DNA from: Macrococcoides bohemicum
GTDB lineage: Bacteria > Bacillota > Bacilli > Staphylococcales > Staphylococcaceae
Assembly: GCF_003259675.1 (NCBI RefSeq)
Contig: NZ_PZJG01000006.1
Span: 96,610 to 160,609, forward strand
Length of the DNA stretch: 64,000 nucleotides
Direction: 5' to 3'
A program made the translations under genes and the position numbers. The stretch's first letter is position 1, and the number at the start of each line of letters is the position of its first letter. Shown here in pieces: positions 1-12,467 of the stretch. The notes beneath the pieces were generated by a model. That model did no database searches, was not told the DNA's origin, and worked only from the letters and a program-made list of their open reading frames with translations.

Positions 1-268
1 TTCTGAACATCAGACAGGATTAGCATTTGATTTAGGAAATACTGCCGGAACAGATGATTTTAAAGTTTCTTTTGAAAACACGGATGAAGGTAAATGGATC
101 AAAGAAAATGCTCAGGAATATGGTTTTATTATAAGATACCCTAAAGACAAAACAGATATTACCGGCTATCAATATGAACCTTGGCATTTGAGATATTTAG
201 GTAAAGAAATAGCTCAGAAAGTCAAAACAAGTGGATTGACACTAGAAGAATACCTTGGTTTGAAGTAG
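1..268 (+). CDS. VanY-type D-alanyl-D-alanine carboxypeptidase, 3' end only (cut by window edge)
   Basis: Only the last 88 codons are inside the window, read in frame 2. They contain the two signature blocks of the M15B/VanY peptidase family: SEHQTGLAFDLG (metal ligands His and Asp) near the left edge and EPWHLRYLG further on. By family knowledge it removes the terminal D-alanine from peptidoglycan stem peptides outside the membrane. It ends with LTLEEYLGLK and a TAG stop, 21 bases before the next gene, which is a clear paralogue with the same blocks. The N-terminus, and so any signal peptide, is not visible. Confidence 0.85.
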   Translation, partial: SEHQTGLAFDLGNTAGTDDFKVSFENTDEGKWIKENAQEYGFIIRYPKDKTDITGYQYEPWHLRYLGKEIAQKVKTSGLTLEEYLGLK

Positions 269-289
269 TTAGATATTAAGGAGAAACAA

Positions 290-1171
290 ATGAAGAAAAT
301 ATTATTAGCATCAGTGTTATTACTTACAAGCTGTAGTCTTCCGGAATCTATAGTTAAGCCTGAAAAAAGCGAAGAAAAAGCAGCTGACACAAAAGACGCA
401 CAAAAGAAAGATAAAGCAGTACAACAGAAAAAAGAAGCATTGCAGAAAAAACAGGTGACAAAATACAAGAAAGAAGTTAAAAATGGCGTGACATATATTA
501 ACGGAATTCTTATTGTAAATAAAAAAATTAGTTTACCATCAACGTATAATCCTGGAGAAAATAAAAATGTCAGAAAGATATTAAATAAGATGATCGTGGA
601 TGCCCAAAAAGATAATATGCATCTTGTTGTACGCAGTGCATATCGCAGTTATGCGGCCCAGAAAACATTGTACGATAAATTTGTTGCTTTAGATGGTCAG
701 CAAATTGCTGAATCATATAGTGCAAAACCTGGGCAATCAGAGCATCAGACAGGTCTTGCATATGATATCGGTTCACGCGAATCAGTAGCCAACATGAGTA
801 TTCAGTTTGGGCAAACACCTGAAGGGAATTGGCTGAAAGAAAATGCACATAAATATGGCTTTATTATCCGTTATGGCAAAGATAAAACGCATATTACAGG
901 CTACCGCTATGAACCGTGGCATATTCGCTATGTCGGTAACGAACATGCAGCAAAGTTATACCGCTCTGGTCAAACTTTAGAAGAATATTTAGGTGTATAC
1001 AAAAAGCCGATTGCGAAAAAAATCTCTCGAAAAATACCCACAACGGAAGAACCAACAACTGAAAAATCTACAGCTGAACTGTCAACAACAGAAATGTTAA
1101 CCATAGAACAGCCATTAACAGAACAACCATTAACAGAACAACCAACAATAGAAAATAACACCTCACAGTAG
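290..1171 (+). CDS. VanY-type D-alanyl-D-alanine carboxypeptidase, lipoprotein
   Basis: 293 residues. The first 16 residues form a lipoprotein signal ending in the lipobox LLTSC, so the enzyme is probably anchored to the outer face of the membrane. A charged Lys/Glu-rich linker (about residues 25-60) leads to an M15B peptidase domain with SEHQTGLAYDIG near residue 150 and EPWHIRYVG near residue 207, the zinc-binding blocks of VanY/DdcY enzymes. The last 40 residues are a Thr/Glu/Pro-rich tail with three LTEQP-like repeats, absent from the upstream paralogue. The RBS AAGGAG lies at 278-283. The gene follows its paralogue by 21 bases, so the two are probably co-transcribed, and it ends in its own terminator. 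The role in trimming peptidoglycan stem peptides is inferred from the family. Confidence 0.85.
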   Translation: MKKILLASVLLLTSCSLPESIVKPEKSEEKAADTKDAQKKDKAVQQKKEALQKKQVTKYKKEVKNGVTYINGILIVNKKISLPSTYNPGENKNVRKILNKMIVDAQKDNMHLVVRSAYRSYAAQKTLYDKFVALDGQQIAESYSAKPGQSEHQTGLAYDIGSRESVANMSIQFGQTPEGNWLKENAHKYGFIIRYGKDKTHITGYRYEPWHIRYVGNEHAAKLYRSGQTLEEYLGVYKKPIAKKISRKIPTTEEPTTEKSTAELSTTEMLTIEQPLTEQPLTEQPTIENNTSQ

Positions 1172-1183
1172 GTGTTATTTTTA
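1153..1183 (+). terminator. Rho-independent terminator after the VanY pair
   Basis: An 11-bp perfect stem (1153-1163 with 1170-1180) and a 6-base loop, running into a short T-run. The stem overlaps the end of the carboxypeptidase coding sequence, whose stop codon is in the loop and descending arm. Confidence 0.8.
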
Positions 1184-1265
1184 TGCAAACATATGTTTCG
1201 TTTCGCATTAAAAATGCACAAAAAAATGATATAATATTCATTATTATTATAAAAGGAGACACCTT

Positions 1266-1949
1266 ATGTACGAGATTCAAGATTGGCAACATGTATTCAA
1301 GTTAGATCCTGCAAAAGAAATCAGCGATAATGATTTAGAACGTATTTGTGAATCAGGTACAGATGCAATTTTTATCGGGGGCTCAGATAATGTGACGATG
1401 GAAAATGTATTAGATTTAATGAGTCGCGTCCGACGCTATCCTGTGCCTTGTGTATTAGAAATTTCAAATATTGAAAGTGCGATTCCAGGGTTTGATCATT
1501 ATTTAATTCCTTCAGTGTTAAATAGTGATAACGTTCATTTTCATAATGGTATGCTACACGAAGCGATTAAACAGATGGGACATATGATGGATTATGATTT
1601 ATTTACAATGGAAGGTTATGTAGTATTAAATCCGGACAGTAAAGTAGCGAAACTAACGCGTAGTAATACAGATTTAAATCAAGATGATATTGCTGCTTAT
1701 GCAGAAATGATCGAACATCTATATGGCTTAAAAGCAATGTATATCGAATATAGTGGCACATATGGAGACGTCAGTCTGGTTGAGGCTGCCAAAGAAAGGC
1801 TGAATCAAACGCGACTTATCTATGGTGGTGGTATTGATTCATTACAGAAAGCACGTGAGATGTTCGAAGTAGCAGATACGATTGTAGTAGGAAACGTAAT
1901 TTATACAGATATCAAAAGTGCATTACAAACAGTAAAGGTTAGGGGTTAA
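1266..1949 (+). CDS. pcrB: Heptaprenylglyceryl phosphate synthase PcrB
   Basis: 227 residues, usual length for PcrB. It is a TIM-barrel GGGP-synthase-family protein with [12 protein letters not shown] near residue 32, the phosphate-binding IYGGGIDS near residue 180 and VVGNVIY at the end. In Gram-positive bacteria PcrB joins heptaprenyl diphosphate to sn-glycerol-1-phosphate to make an archaeal-type ether lipid. ATG is preceded by AAAAGGAGA at the right spacing, and a TATAAT-like -10 lies at 1230-1235. The stop is 4 bases before pcrA, so the two are translationally close. The pcrB-pcrA-ligA-camS order matches S. aureus. Confidence 0.95.
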   Translation: MYEIQDWQHVFKLDPAKEISDNDLERICESGTDAIFIGGSDNVTMENVLDLMSRVRRYPVPCVLEISNIESAIPGFDHYLIPSVLNSDNVHFHNGMLHEAIKQMGHMMDYDLFTMEGYVVLNPDSKVAKLTRSNTDLNQDDIAAYAEMIEHLYGLKAMYIEYSGTYGDVSLVEAAKERLNQTRLIYGGGIDSLQKAREMFEVADTIVVGNVIYTDIKSALQTVKVRG

Positions 1950-1953
1950 TATT

Positions 1954-4113
1954 GTGAATGATTTATTAAAGAACATGAATGAAGAGCAACAGAATGCAGT
2001 GAAGACGACAGAAGGACCACTGCTTATCATGGCAGGAGCAGGTTCAGGAAAGACCCGTGTTCTAACACACCGCATTGCTTATTTAATCGATGAAAAAGAT
2101 GTATCTCCATATAAAATATTAGCAATAACATTCACAAATAAAGCAGCAAAAGAAATGAAAGAGCGTGTAAAAAATATTATCGGCGATGCATCAGACGTAA
2201 TATGGATTTCTACGTTTCACAGTATGTGTGTAAGAATTTTAAGACGTGATATCGATAGAATAGGCATCGAACGCAACTTTACGATACTTGACCCGACTGA
2301 TCAACGTTCTGTTGTAAAAGATATACTGAAAAAAGAGAATATTGATCCGAAGAAATATGATCCAAGAATGTTTGTCGGTGAAATTTCTAATTTAAAAAAT
2401 GAACTGAAAACACCTGATGATGCACAAGCAGATGCAAATGATTTTATGAGTGTGATGGTTGCAAAAGTGTATAAACAATATCAGGAGAAATTACTTAAAA
2501 ACCATGCGCTCGACTTTGATGATTTAATTATGATGACATTAAAGCTATTTGAACGTGTACCTGATGTATTAGATTATTACCAGAATAAATTTCAGTATAT
2601 TCACGTCGATGAATATCAAGATACGAATAGGGCGCAATATATGCTTGTTAAGATGCTCGCAGACAAGTTCAAAAATTTATGTGTCGTAGGGGATTCGGAT
2701 CAATCTATCTATGGTTGGCGTGGTGCAGATATTTATAATATCTTAAGTTTTGAAAAAGATTATAAAGATGCGAAGACGATATTTTTAGAAAGAAACTATC
2801 GTTCAACGAAGAACATATTATTTGCTGCCAATGAAGTCATTAAAAATAATACAGAACGTAAGCCGAAAGCATTATGGACAGATAATGATCACGGCTCTAA
2901 AATTAATTATTATAAAGCACAATCAGAACGTTCTGAAGCAGAATATATTGTATCGGAAATATTGAAGAAAAAGCGTGATGGTTATGCCTTGAAAGACATG
3001 GCAATTCTATATCGTACGAATGCACAATCACGTGTACTGGAAGAAACTTTGATGAAATCAAATGTTAACTATACGATGGTCGGTGGAACAAAATTCTATG
3101 ATAGAAAAGAAATTAAAGATATATTAAGCTATTTGAGATTAATCGCAAATAGTAATGAAGATATTAGTTTCACGCGTATTATTAATACGCCTAAACGAGG
3201 CATTGGACCATCTGCGTTAGATAAAATCGTAGCGTATGCTGAGAACAATGGTTTAAGTTATTTTGATGCGTTAGCTGAAGTAGACTTTATCGGTTTACCG
3301 AAAAAGACGACTGAAAAGCTTGTCCAGTTCTATAACATGTTAGATAACATTATGAAACAGCAGGAATTTTTGTCTGTTTCTGAACTTGCAGAAGAAGTAC
3401 TTGAACAAACAGGATATATGCGCATGTTAGAAGCGGAAAATACACTAGAATCTCAGTCACGTATTGAAAATATTCAGGAGTTTATGAGTGTACCGAAAGA
3501 TTATGAAAAGGAAACACCCGACGAAGAACAGTCACTGATTAATTTCCTTACGGACCTACAACTTGTTGCAGATGTTGATAACGCAGATTTAGAAGCAGGA
3601 ATTACATTGATGACAATGCACTCAGCAAAAGGTTTAGAGTTTAAAGTGGTATTTATTGCAGGACTTGAAGAAACGATCTTTCCACATTCAAGAAGTTTGA
3701 ATAGTGACAGTGAGATGGAAGAAGAACGTAGATTGATGTACGTTGCAATTACACGTGCTGAAGAGCATCTCTATTTAACACATGCAGATATGCGCAGTTT
3801 ATTCGGAAGAACTCAAGCAAATAGAAAGTCGCGATTTATTACTGAAATTCCTGATGATATTTTAGATACACCAGCTAGACCAACGTACCCTAAAGGTGTG
3901 AAACGAGGACCTGCAAGACGAATGACGACTACAGCAACCTCAGCACCGAGTGACTATAAAGTTGGCGATAAAGTTATGCATAAAGCCTGGGGAGAAGGTT
4001 TAGTAAGTAACGTTAGTGAAAAGAATGGTTCAACAGAACTTGATATTATATTTAAATCAGTTGGTATGAAACGTCTATTAAGTCAGTTTGCACCGATTGA
4101 AAAAAAGGAGTAA
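1954..4113 (+). CDS. pcrA: ATP-dependent DNA helicase PcrA (UvrD/Rep family)
   Basis: 719 residues, normal for PcrA. Superfamily 1 3'-5' helicase with the Q-motif region at the N-terminus, Walker [11 protein letters not shown] near residue 30, motif II DEYQDTN near residue 219, [16 protein letters not shown] (motif III), [10 protein letters not shown] (motif V) and VAITRAEE (motif VI). The C-terminal RNA-polymerase-binding segment [16 protein letters not shown] is present. It acts in nucleotide excision repair, rolling-circle replication and clearing RecA or RNA polymerase from DNA. The start is GTG with a GGTTAGGGG RBS that overlaps the end of pcrB; ligA starts 3 bases after its stop. Confidence 0.97.
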   Translation: MNDLLKNMNEEQQNAVKTTEGPLLIMAGAGSGKTRVLTHRIAYLIDEKDVSPYKILAITFTNKAAKEMKERVKNIIGDASDVIWISTFHSMCVRILRRDIDRIGIERNFTILDPTDQRSVVKDILKKENIDPKKYDPRMFVGEISNLKNELKTPDDAQADANDFMSVMVAKVYKQYQEKLLKNHALDFDDLIMMTLKLFERVPDVLDYYQNKFQYIHVDEYQDTNRAQYMLVKMLADKFKNLCVVGDSDQSIYGWRGADIYNILSFEKDYKDAKTIFLERNYRSTKNILFAANEVIKNNTERKPKALWTDNDHGSKINYYKAQSERSEAEYIVSEILKKKRDGYALKDMAILYRTNAQSRVLEETLMKSNVNYTMVGGTKFYDRKEIKDILSYLRLIANSNEDISFTRIINTPKRGIGPSALDKIVAYAENNGLSYFDALAEVDFIGLPKKTTEKLVQFYNMLDNIMKQQEFLSVSELAEEVLEQTGYMRMLEAENTLESQSRIENIQEFMSVPKDYEKETPDEEQSLINFLTDLQLVADVDNADLEAGITLMTMHSAKGLEFKVVFIAGLEETIFPHSRSLNSDSEMEEERRLMYVAITRAEEHLYLTHADMRSLFGRTQANRKSRFITEIPDDILDTPARPTYPKGVKRGPARRMTTTATSAPSDYKVGDKVMHKAWGEGLVSNVSEKNGSTELDIIFKSVGMKRLLSQFAPIEKKE

Positions 4114-6099
<1,986 letters not shown>

Positions 6100-6118
6100 T
6101 AATAGTTAGGAGAAAAAG

Positions 6119-7297
6119 ATGAAACGTTTAGGCTATTTAGTATTATCGACACTTATATTAGCAAGTTGTTCGAATTCTGCAACGACAACCAATGATCAGA
6201 ATAAAGAAAAAGAAGAAAAGCAAATTGCTACTGATATTCAAATTTCAAATGACTATTTTAGAACGTTATTACCGTTTAAAGAAAGTCAGGCACGTGGATT
6301 AACAAGTACAAATATGTCTAGCAGCTACAATGGAGAAGCATTTGAAACAGGTTTATTACGTATCAGTAAGAAGATTTTTTCTCCTGATGAGTATTTGTAT
6401 CGCGATGGCCAATTACTGACAAAAAGTGCTGTAGAAAGTTATCTGGAACCACAATATACAAAAACTGAAATAGACAAGATGGACAAGGATGAACGTATCG
6501 AAAAAAATGCATATGCCAACTTCGGTTTAAATCCATCGCATAAAGGTGAAACAGATCCAACGAAGATTGCAAAAGAATCGCCAGCTTATTTATCGCATAT
6601 TATTGAACAGGACTTCTTTACGGAATCAGACGCAAAACGTAAGAGAATTTCCGGTATGACAATCGGCCTTGCGATGAATAGTGTTTACTACTATCAAAAA
6701 GAAGCATATGGTGAAGTGTATAGTGAAAATTTAGATAAAAAAGAAGTTGAGAAAAAAGGGAAAGCAATGGCAGATGAGATACTATCTCGCTTACGTGTGA
6801 AACAGGAATTAAAGGATATTCCGATTACGTTTGCAATCTTTATACAATCATCATCAGAAAGTATTACTCCAGGGAATTTTGTCTCTTATGCTGTAAGTGA
6901 GGAAAGCAGTAAGAAGATTGGAAAATGGAAGTCTATAAATGAAAAGTATGTATTGTTACCTTCAGCTGATGCAGATAAATTAAATGAGAAATTAAATAAT
7001 GATTATAAACAATTTAACGATCAGCTACAAACGTATTTTCCAAACTTTACGCAATCAATAGGAACAGGTTATTTTGTCAACGATTCGATTAAAGAGCTGA
7101 ATATTAATGTGCCATTAGACTACTTTGGTAAAGCAGAGGTGGTAGGTGTTACACAATATATTGCAGACCTAGCAATGAAGAATTTCAGTCAAGTTGATAA
7201 TTTAGAAATCTCTATCGTAGATAACGATAAACCACTTGCGTTAATCGTGAAAAATAAAGGTGCTAAAGAACCGACGATTCATGTATATCGTCAGTAA
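6119..7297 (+). CDS. camS: CamS family lipoprotein (sex-pheromone precursor family)
   Basis: 392 residues. A lipoprotein signal with lipobox LASC at residues 13-16 is followed by a CamS domain. In S. aureus and Enterococcus the cleaved signal peptide of CamS yields the pheromone-like peptide (cAM373 in enterococci); the function of the mature extracellular domain is not established. Last gene of the pcrB-pcrA-ligA-camS operon, with RBS TTAGGAGAAAAAG at normal spacing and a strong terminator just after the stop. The identification rests on position as well as length and sequence. Confidence 0.9.
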   Translation: MKRLGYLVLSTLILASCSNSATTTNDQNKEKEEKQIATDIQISNDYFRTLLPFKESQARGLTSTNMSSSYNGEAFETGLLRISKKIFSPDEYLYRDGQLLTKSAVESYLEPQYTKTEIDKMDKDERIEKNAYANFGLNPSHKGETDPTKIAKESPAYLSHIIEQDFFTESDAKRKRISGMTIGLAMNSVYYYQKEAYGEVYSENLDKKEVEKKGKAMADEILSRLRVKQELKDIPITFAIFIQSSSESITPGNFVSYAVSEESSKKIGKWKSINEKYVLLPSADADKLNEKLNNDYKQFNDQLQTYFPNFTQSIGTGYFVNDSIKELNINVPLDYFGKAEVVGVTQYIADLAMKNFSQVDNLEISIVDNDKPLALIVKNKGAKEPTIHVYRQ

Positions 7298-7301
7298 ATT
7301 T

Positions 7302-7343
7302 AAAAAAGCCATTCAATACGAAAGTGTATTGAATGGCTTTTTG
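7302..7343. terminator. Bidirectional terminator between camS and putP
   Basis: A stem of about 16 bp with a short loop, flanked by A-tract and T-tract, so it can serve camS on the plus strand and putP on the minus strand. No other hairpin was seen up to the putP stop at 7417. Confidence 0.85.
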
Positions 7344-7416
7344 TGTGAAATGATTTTAGGAAGGGTAAGTGTCTTCAAAATAAATCTGAGGTCACTTTCA
7401 TATAAAAATATAATGA

Positions 7417-8946
7417 TTAACTTCTAACAATACGTTTCATTTCATCAAATTCATCAATAATACGTTGTTCTGGCTTTGGTGTCATCAGAGACACTAATAC
7501 AGTAGAAACTAAGCTGATGATAAATCCAGGAATGATTTCATAATATTCGAAGATGCCGCCATGAGATTTCATGAAGATCCAGAAGATTACGGTAATTGAA
7601 CCTAATACCATACCTGTAATTGCACCATGTTTCGTTAAGCCTTTCCAGTATAAGGATAACAATACAAGTGGTCCGAATGCAGCACCAAATCCAGCCCATG
7701 CATTACCGACTAAGTTTAAGATTGTATCATTTGGGCTCCATGCAATCGCACCAGCGACTACTGCTACAAGCAATACAGAAATTCTTCCAACTAAAACGAA
7801 TTCTTTCTCACGACTTGTATCCTGTAAACTAGATTTCGTGAATAACATATAAAAGTCTTGTGTTAAAGCTGAACTTGTTACAAGTAACTGAGAAGAAATC
7901 GTACTCATAATGGCCGCTAAAATAGCTGCTAAGAAGAATCCTGCAATTAACGGGTGGAAGAGCACTTGACTCATCACTACGAAAATTGTTTCAGGGTTTT
8001 CTAATTTTGTACCTGATTCATTGATGAATGCGATACCAACAAGACCTGTAACGACAGCACCAATCAATGAAGCAGCCATCCATGAGATACCGATTCTTCG
8101 TGCTGCTGGTAACATTCTATGAGACTTAATTGACATAAATCTTACGATAATATGTGGTTGTCCAAAATATCCTAATCCCCAAGCAAGTAACGAAATAATA
8201 CCTACTGTTGTTGTTCCTTTAAAGATGTCTAAGTTAGTTGGTTTTAATTCAACAACTGTATCAAATACTTCTAATCCATTTAATTTCATAATCGCTACGA
8301 TCGGAACTAATACTAAAGCGATTAACATGATAACCCCTTGGAAGAAGTCAGTTAAAGATACTGCTAAATATCCACCGAACAATGTATACAGAATTACGAT
8401 ACCTGCCGTTAAAATTAACCCGACATGATAATTTAATCCAAATGCACTTTCAAATAATACGCCACCTGATACCATTCCAGCATGTGTATATAATGTGAAG
8501 AAGACGATGATTACTAATCCTGAAATTATCTTTAAGATACGTGTATGGTCACTAACACGTTTTTCAAAGAAATCTGGAATGGTAATTGCATTATCTGTAA
8601 GTTCTGTGTAAACACGTAAACGTGGTGCAACTAAAATGTAGTTAAGCCATGCTCCGAACGTTAACCCGATTGCAATCCATGCTGCTGAAATACCTGTTGA
8701 GTAAACAGATCCAGGTAATCCCATCAGCATCCATCCACTCATATCAGCAGCGCCTGCTGATAACGCTGTAACTAAAGCACCAAGATTACGACCACCAAGC
8801 ATATACTCATCCAGCGTGCTTGTTGATTGCTTGTAGGCATAGTATCCGATGCCAAGCAAGATGAAGAAGTACACAGCAATCATGACATAGGTCATCCATG
8901 TTGCTTCAATTTTTACGTTTTGAAACGTATTTCCTAATAAAAACAT
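7417..8946 (-). CDS. putP: Sodium/proline symporter PutP
   Basis: 509 residues with about 13 hydrophobic segments, typical of the sodium:solute symporter (SSS) family. The N-terminal TM1 block and the sequence [16 protein letters not shown] match PutP, where these residues line the Na+/proline site. It imports L-proline for osmoprotection and catabolism. The ATG is preceded by AGGGGG. A promoter and cre-like site lie upstream, divergent from gatCAB; in S. aureus putP has the same neighbours (camS and gatC). Confidence 0.95.
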   Translation of the reverse strand: MFLLGNTFQNVKIEATWMTYVMIAVYFFILLGIGYYAYKQSTSTLDEYMLGGRNLGALVTALSAGAADMSGWMLMGLPGSVYSTGISAAWIAIGLTFGAWLNYILVAPRLRVYTELTDNAITIPDFFEKRVSDHTRILKIISGLVIIVFFTLYTHAGMVSGGVLFESAFGLNYHVGLILTAGIVILYTLFGGYLAVSLTDFFQGVIMLIALVLVPIVAIMKLNGLEVFDTVVELKPTNLDIFKGTTTVGIISLLAWGLGYFGQPHIIVRFMSIKSHRMLPAARRIGISWMAASLIGAVVTGLVGIAFINESGTKLENPETIFVVMSQVLFHPLIAGFFLAAILAAIMSTISSQLLVTSSALTQDFYMLFTKSSLQDTSREKEFVLVGRISVLLVAVVAGAIAWSPNDTILNLVGNAWAGFGAAFGPLVLLSLYWKGLTKHGAITGMVLGSITVIFWIFMKSHGGIFEYYEIIPGFIISLVSTVLVSLMTPKPEQRIIDEFDEMKRIVRS

Positions 8947-9002
8947 TATTTATCCCCCTTTTATCCCTTTAATACATTAAATCAGAATATTTTGTACACT
9001 TT

Positions 9003-9030
9003 ATTATAAGTCCTTTTAAAGCGTTTTCAA
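9003..9030 (-). promoter_or_regulatory. putP promoter with overlapping cre-like site
   Basis: On the minus strand a TTGAAA -35 (9025-9030) and TATAAT -10 (9003-9008) are 16 bp apart. The sequence TGAAAACGCTTTAA (9016-9029 read on the minus strand) fits the CcpA catabolite-response consensus TGWNANCGNTNWCA at all fixed positions but one. It covers the -35 region, where CcpA binding would repress. Both the promoter and the repression are inferred from sequence. Confidence 0.65.
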
Positions 9031-9113
9031 AGATAATTTTTAATAACTTTAGATTTTTCTTAAAAAATTTGATAAAATCTAAGGATGATATAAAGTTCAG
9101 GAGGAATATATTC

Positions 9114-9413
9114 ATGTCAAACGTAACGAACGAGCAGGTAAAGCACGTTGCACATTTAGCACGTCTGGAAATTACTGAAGAAGAAGCAGCAAAGTTCAGC
9201 TCTCAATTAGAAGCGATTCTTAACTTTGCAGACCAATTAGAAGAAGTAGATACAGAAAATGTTGAGCCAACATTCCATGTATTAGATCTTCAAAATGTAT
9301 TGCGTGAAGATGTTGCAGAAAAGAGTTTAACACAAGAAGAAATTTTAAGAAATGCGCGTAGTACAGAAGCAGGTCAATTTAAAGTACCATCGATTTTAGA
9401 CGGAGGAGAATAA
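9114..9413 (+). CDS. gatC: Aspartyl/glutamyl-tRNA amidotransferase subunit C (GatC)
   Basis: 99 residues starting [18 protein letters not shown], the standard GatC N-terminus. An upstream in-frame ATG at 9069 is rejected because the strong RBS CAGGAGGAA sits at 9099-9107, just before the ATG at 9114. GatC is the small clamp subunit that stabilises GatA and GatB in the complex that converts Glu-tRNA(Gln), and where needed Asp-tRNA(Asn), to the amidated form. First gene of gatCAB, 3 bases before gatA. A TAAAAT -10-like element lies at 9073-9078. Confidence 0.96.
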   Translation: MSNVTNEQVKHVAHLARLEITEEEAAKFSSQLEAILNFADQLEEVDTENVEPTFHVLDLQNVLREDVAEKSLTQEEILRNARSTEAGQFKVPSILDGGE

Positions 9414-9416
9414 CAA

Positions 9417-10862
9417 ATGTCATTAAGATATGAATCTATAGAAAATTTAACGAAATTGATTCAAGAGAAAAAAGTAAAACCTTCTGAATTAATTGAAGAA
9501 ACATTTAAAAATATTAAACAAACTGATGCAACAATCAATTCTTTCTTAGCATTAGATGAAGCTGTTGCTATGGATAAAGCGAAAGCGATGGATAATCAGG
9601 AACCTACAGGTAAACTTTTCGGAATTCCGATGGGTATTAAAGATAACATCGTGACAAAAGATCTAGAAACGACTTGTGCGTCAAAAATCTTAACAGGTTT
9701 TAATCCGGTTTATGATGCGACAGTTATGAATAAGTTAAATGCGGAAAATGGTATTGTTGTCGGAAAATTAAATATGGATGAGTTTGCAATGGGCGGATCA
9801 ACTGAAAACTCATTCTATAAGAAAACTGTCAATCCGTTTGATCATTCTGCAGTACCTGGTGGTTCTTCAGGTGGATCTGCTGCTGCTGTTGCAGCTAGTT
9901 TAGTACCATTTTCTTTAGGTAGTGATACTGGTGGATCAATTCGTCAGCCAGCATCATACTGTGGTGTTGTCGGTATGAAACCAACATATGGCCGCGTATC
10001 ACGTTATGGTTTAGTGGCATTTGCATCTTCTTTAGATCAAATCGGACCGATTACAAGAAATGTTAAGGATAATGCAAAAGTATTAGAAATTATTTCTGGA
10101 CACGACAATATGGACTCTACAAGTGCACCGGTAGAAGATGTTGACTTTTCTTCTAATATTGAAAAGGACATTAAAGGATTACGTGTTGCAGTACCAAAAG
10201 AATATTTAGGAGAAGGTGTATCTGAAGAGGTGCGTACTTCAGTTCAGAATGCGATTAAAGCATTAGAAAAAATGGGTGCTGAAATTTCAGAAGTTTCGTT
10301 ACCAAATTCTAAATATGGTGTAGCAACGTACTATATTCTTTCTTCTAGTGAAGCGTCAGCGAACTTAGCGCGTTTCGATGGTATTCGCTATGGTTATCAG
10401 GCAGAAGGTGCTAAAAACTTAGAAGAGTTATACAAAAAGACGCGTCAGGAAGGTTTCGGCGATGAAGTGAAACGTCGTATTATGTTAGGAACGTATGCTT
10501 TAAGTTCTGGTTACTACGATGCTTATTATAAAAAAGCTCAAAAAGTCCGTACGTTAATTAAACAGGACTTTGAACGCGTATTTGCAGAATATGATGTTAT
10601 TGTTGGACCTACTGCACCAACTGTTGCATTCGATATCGGTGCTCAAATCAATGATCCATTAACAATGTATGCTAATGATATCTTAACAATTCCAATTAAC
10701 TTAGCAGGATTACCTTCAATTTCTGTACCATGTGGTGAAGCAAATGGACGTCCAATCGGTTTACAGTTAATCGGTAAGCCGTTCGATGAGAAAACATTAT
10801 ACAACGTTGCATATAACTACGAGCAAGTATTTAATATGTCTGAACGTTATCAATCATTATAA
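9417..10862 (+). CDS. gatA: Glutamyl-tRNA(Gln) amidotransferase subunit A (GatA)
   Basis: 481 residues. Amidase-signature enzyme with the Ser-cisSer-Lys triad visible: Lys in [11 protein letters not shown] near residue 79, Ser in [14 protein letters not shown] near residue 150, and the nucleophile in [16 protein letters not shown] near residue 175. It releases ammonia from glutamine for transamidation by GatB. RBS GGAGGAG immediately before; 12 bases separate it from gatB. Confidence 0.97.
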   Translation: MSLRYESIENLTKLIQEKKVKPSELIEETFKNIKQTDATINSFLALDEAVAMDKAKAMDNQEPTGKLFGIPMGIKDNIVTKDLETTCASKILTGFNPVYDATVMNKLNAENGIVVGKLNMDEFAMGGSTENSFYKKTVNPFDHSAVPGGSSGGSAAAVAASLVPFSLGSDTGGSIRQPASYCGVVGMKPTYGRVSRYGLVAFASSLDQIGPITRNVKDNAKVLEIISGHDNMDSTSAPVEDVDFSSNIEKDIKGLRVAVPKEYLGEGVSEEVRTSVQNAIKALEKMGAEISEVSLPNSKYGVATYYILSSSEASANLARFDGIRYGYQAEGAKNLEELYKKTRQEGFGDEVKRRIMLGTYALSSGYYDAYYKKAQKVRTLIKQDFERVFAEYDVIVGPTAPTVAFDIGAQINDPLTMYANDILTIPINLAGLPSISVPCGEANGRPIGLQLIGKPFDEKTLYNVAYNYEQVFNMSERYQSL

Positions 10863-10874
10863 GGAGAATATACT

Positions 10875-12302
10875 ATGCATTTTGAAACAGTAATCGGACT
10901 TGAGGTCCATGTAGAACTTAAAACAGAATCAAAAATGTTTTCGGCTTCTCCTGCACATTTCGGAGCAGAACCGAACACAAATGTTAACGTGATTGACTTG
11001 GGATATCCAGGTGTATTACCTGTTGTGAATAAAACAGCTGTAGACTGGGCAATGAGAGCTGCTATGGCTTTAAATATGGATGTTAGAACTTCTACGAAAT
11101 TTGACCGTAAAAACTACTTTTATCCAGATAATCCGAAAGCTTACCAAATCTCACAATTTGATGAGCCGATTGGTGAGAATGGATATATTGATATCGAAGT
11201 AAAAGGTGAAACGAAACGTATCGGTATTACACGTCTTCATATGGAAGAAGATGCTGGTAAATTAAGCCATAAAGACGGTTATTCATTAGTCGATTTAAAT
11301 CGTCAAGGTACACCGTTAGTTGAAATCGTATCTGAACCAGATATCCGCACACCAGAAGAGGCATATGCTTACTTAGAGAAGTTAAAAGCAATCATCCAAT
11401 ACACAGGTGTATCTGACGTACGTATGGAAGAAGGATCACTTCGTTGCGATGCAAACATTTCACTTCGTCCAGTTGGTCAAGAGAAATTCGGTACGAAAGC
11501 AGAGCTTAAAAACTTAAACTCATTCTCTTACGTTAAAAAAGGATTAGAGCATGAAGTGAAACGTCAGGAAGAAGTTTTACTAAATGGTGGCGAAATTCTT
11601 CAGGAAACACGTCGTTTTGATGAATCTACTGGTAAAACAATTCTTATGCGTGTTAAAGAAGGTTCAGATGATTATCGTTACTTCCCTGAACCTGATTTAG
11701 TTCCTTTATTCATTGATGAAGCATGGAAAGAACGCGTACGTGCGTCTATTCCAGAACTTCCTGATGTACGTAAAGAGAAATATGTTTCAGAATACGGATT
11801 ACCTGCATATGATGCACACGTATTAACATTAACGAAAGAAATGTCTGATTTCTTCGAAGCAATGATTGCTTTAGATGCAGACGCTAAACTTTCTTCAAAC
11901 TGGTTAATGGGTGGCGTAAACGAATATTTAAACAAAAATCAAAAGGATTTACATGATACAAAATTAACACCAGAAAACTTAGCTGAAATGGTGAAATTAC
12001 TTGCAGAAGGTACAATTTCTTCTAAGATCGCGAAGAAAGTATTCGCTGAAACGGTTGAAAGTGGAAAAGCACCGAAAGTGATTATGGAAGAACAAGGATT
12101 AGTTCAAATTTCTGATCCTGAGCAATTAAAAGCATTCGTTACTGAAGCTTTAGATAACAATCCACAATCGATTGAAGACTTTAAGAATGGTAAAGGCAAA
12201 GCGACAGGATTCTTAGTTGGTCAAATTATGAAAATTTCTAAAGGACAAGCTAACCCACAAATGGTTAACAAAATTCTTAAAGAAGAATTAGAAAAACGTT
12301 AA
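10875..12302 (+). CDS. gatB: Aspartyl/glutamyl-tRNA amidotransferase subunit B (GatB)
   Basis: 475 residues, full length. It begins with the conserved [14 protein letters not shown] block, has metal/ATP-site sequence HMEEDAGK and [13 protein letters not shown], and a C-terminal YqeY-like tail domain (from about residue 325) used to recognise tRNA. GatB activates the misacylated tRNA by phosphorylation and transfers ammonia from GatA. RBS AAGGAGA at normal spacing. Ends the gatCAB operon, followed by an imperfect hairpin terminator. Confidence 0.97.
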   Translation: MHFETVIGLEVHVELKTESKMFSASPAHFGAEPNTNVNVIDLGYPGVLPVVNKTAVDWAMRAAMALNMDVRTSTKFDRKNYFYPDNPKAYQISQFDEPIGENGYIDIEVKGETKRIGITRLHMEEDAGKLSHKDGYSLVDLNRQGTPLVEIVSEPDIRTPEEAYAYLEKLKAIIQYTGVSDVRMEEGSLRCDANISLRPVGQEKFGTKAELKNLNSFSYVKKGLEHEVKRQEEVLLNGGEILQETRRFDESTGKTILMRVKEGSDDYRYFPEPDLVPLFIDEAWKERVRASIPELPDVRKEKYVSEYGLPAYDAHVLTLTKEMSDFFEAMIALDADAKLSSNWLMGGVNEYLNKNQKDLHDTKLTPENLAEMVKLLAEGTISSKIAKKVFAETVESGKAPKVIMEEQGLVQISDPEQLKAFVTEALDNNPQSIEDFKNGKGKATGFLVGQIMKISKGQANPQMVNKILKEELEKR

Positions 12303-12315
12303 TATATGTATTATC

Positions 12316-12360
12316 AGCTCTAGATATAGGACAATATGTGCCTATCTTTAGAGCTTTTAT
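12316..12360 (+). terminator. Terminator after gatB
   Basis: 15-base arms (12316-12330 and 12341-12355) pair with two mismatched positions around a 10-base loop, followed by TTTTAT. The T-run is short, so efficiency is uncertain. Confidence 0.6.
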
Positions 12361-12404
12361 AATACAATGATAGTAAGGTGTAATAATTAACAGTCATAAA
12401 ATAA

Positions 12405-12435
12405 TTGACAATTATTATCAAATTGATACTATTAT
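12405..12435 (+). promoter_or_regulatory. Fur-box-like operator over the promoter of the PHP phosphatase gene
   Basis: TGACAATTATTATCA (12406-12420) matches the 7-1-7 Fur consensus TGATAATNATTATCA at 13 of 14 fixed positions. It overlaps a TTGACA -35 (12405-12410) with TATTAT (12430-12435) as a rather distant -10. The neighbouring TATCAAATTGATA is also palindromic and could extend the operator. Iron control of the downstream gene is inferred. Confidence 0.55.
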
Positions 12436-12467
12436 TTTAATGAACTTAGGACGAGGAGATAAATAGA

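Noticed and set aside
970..1292. Minus-strand open frames rich in Val/Ser opposite the carboxypeptidase tail
   Set aside because: They are the complement of the Thr/Glu repeat region and have no RBS or family signal.
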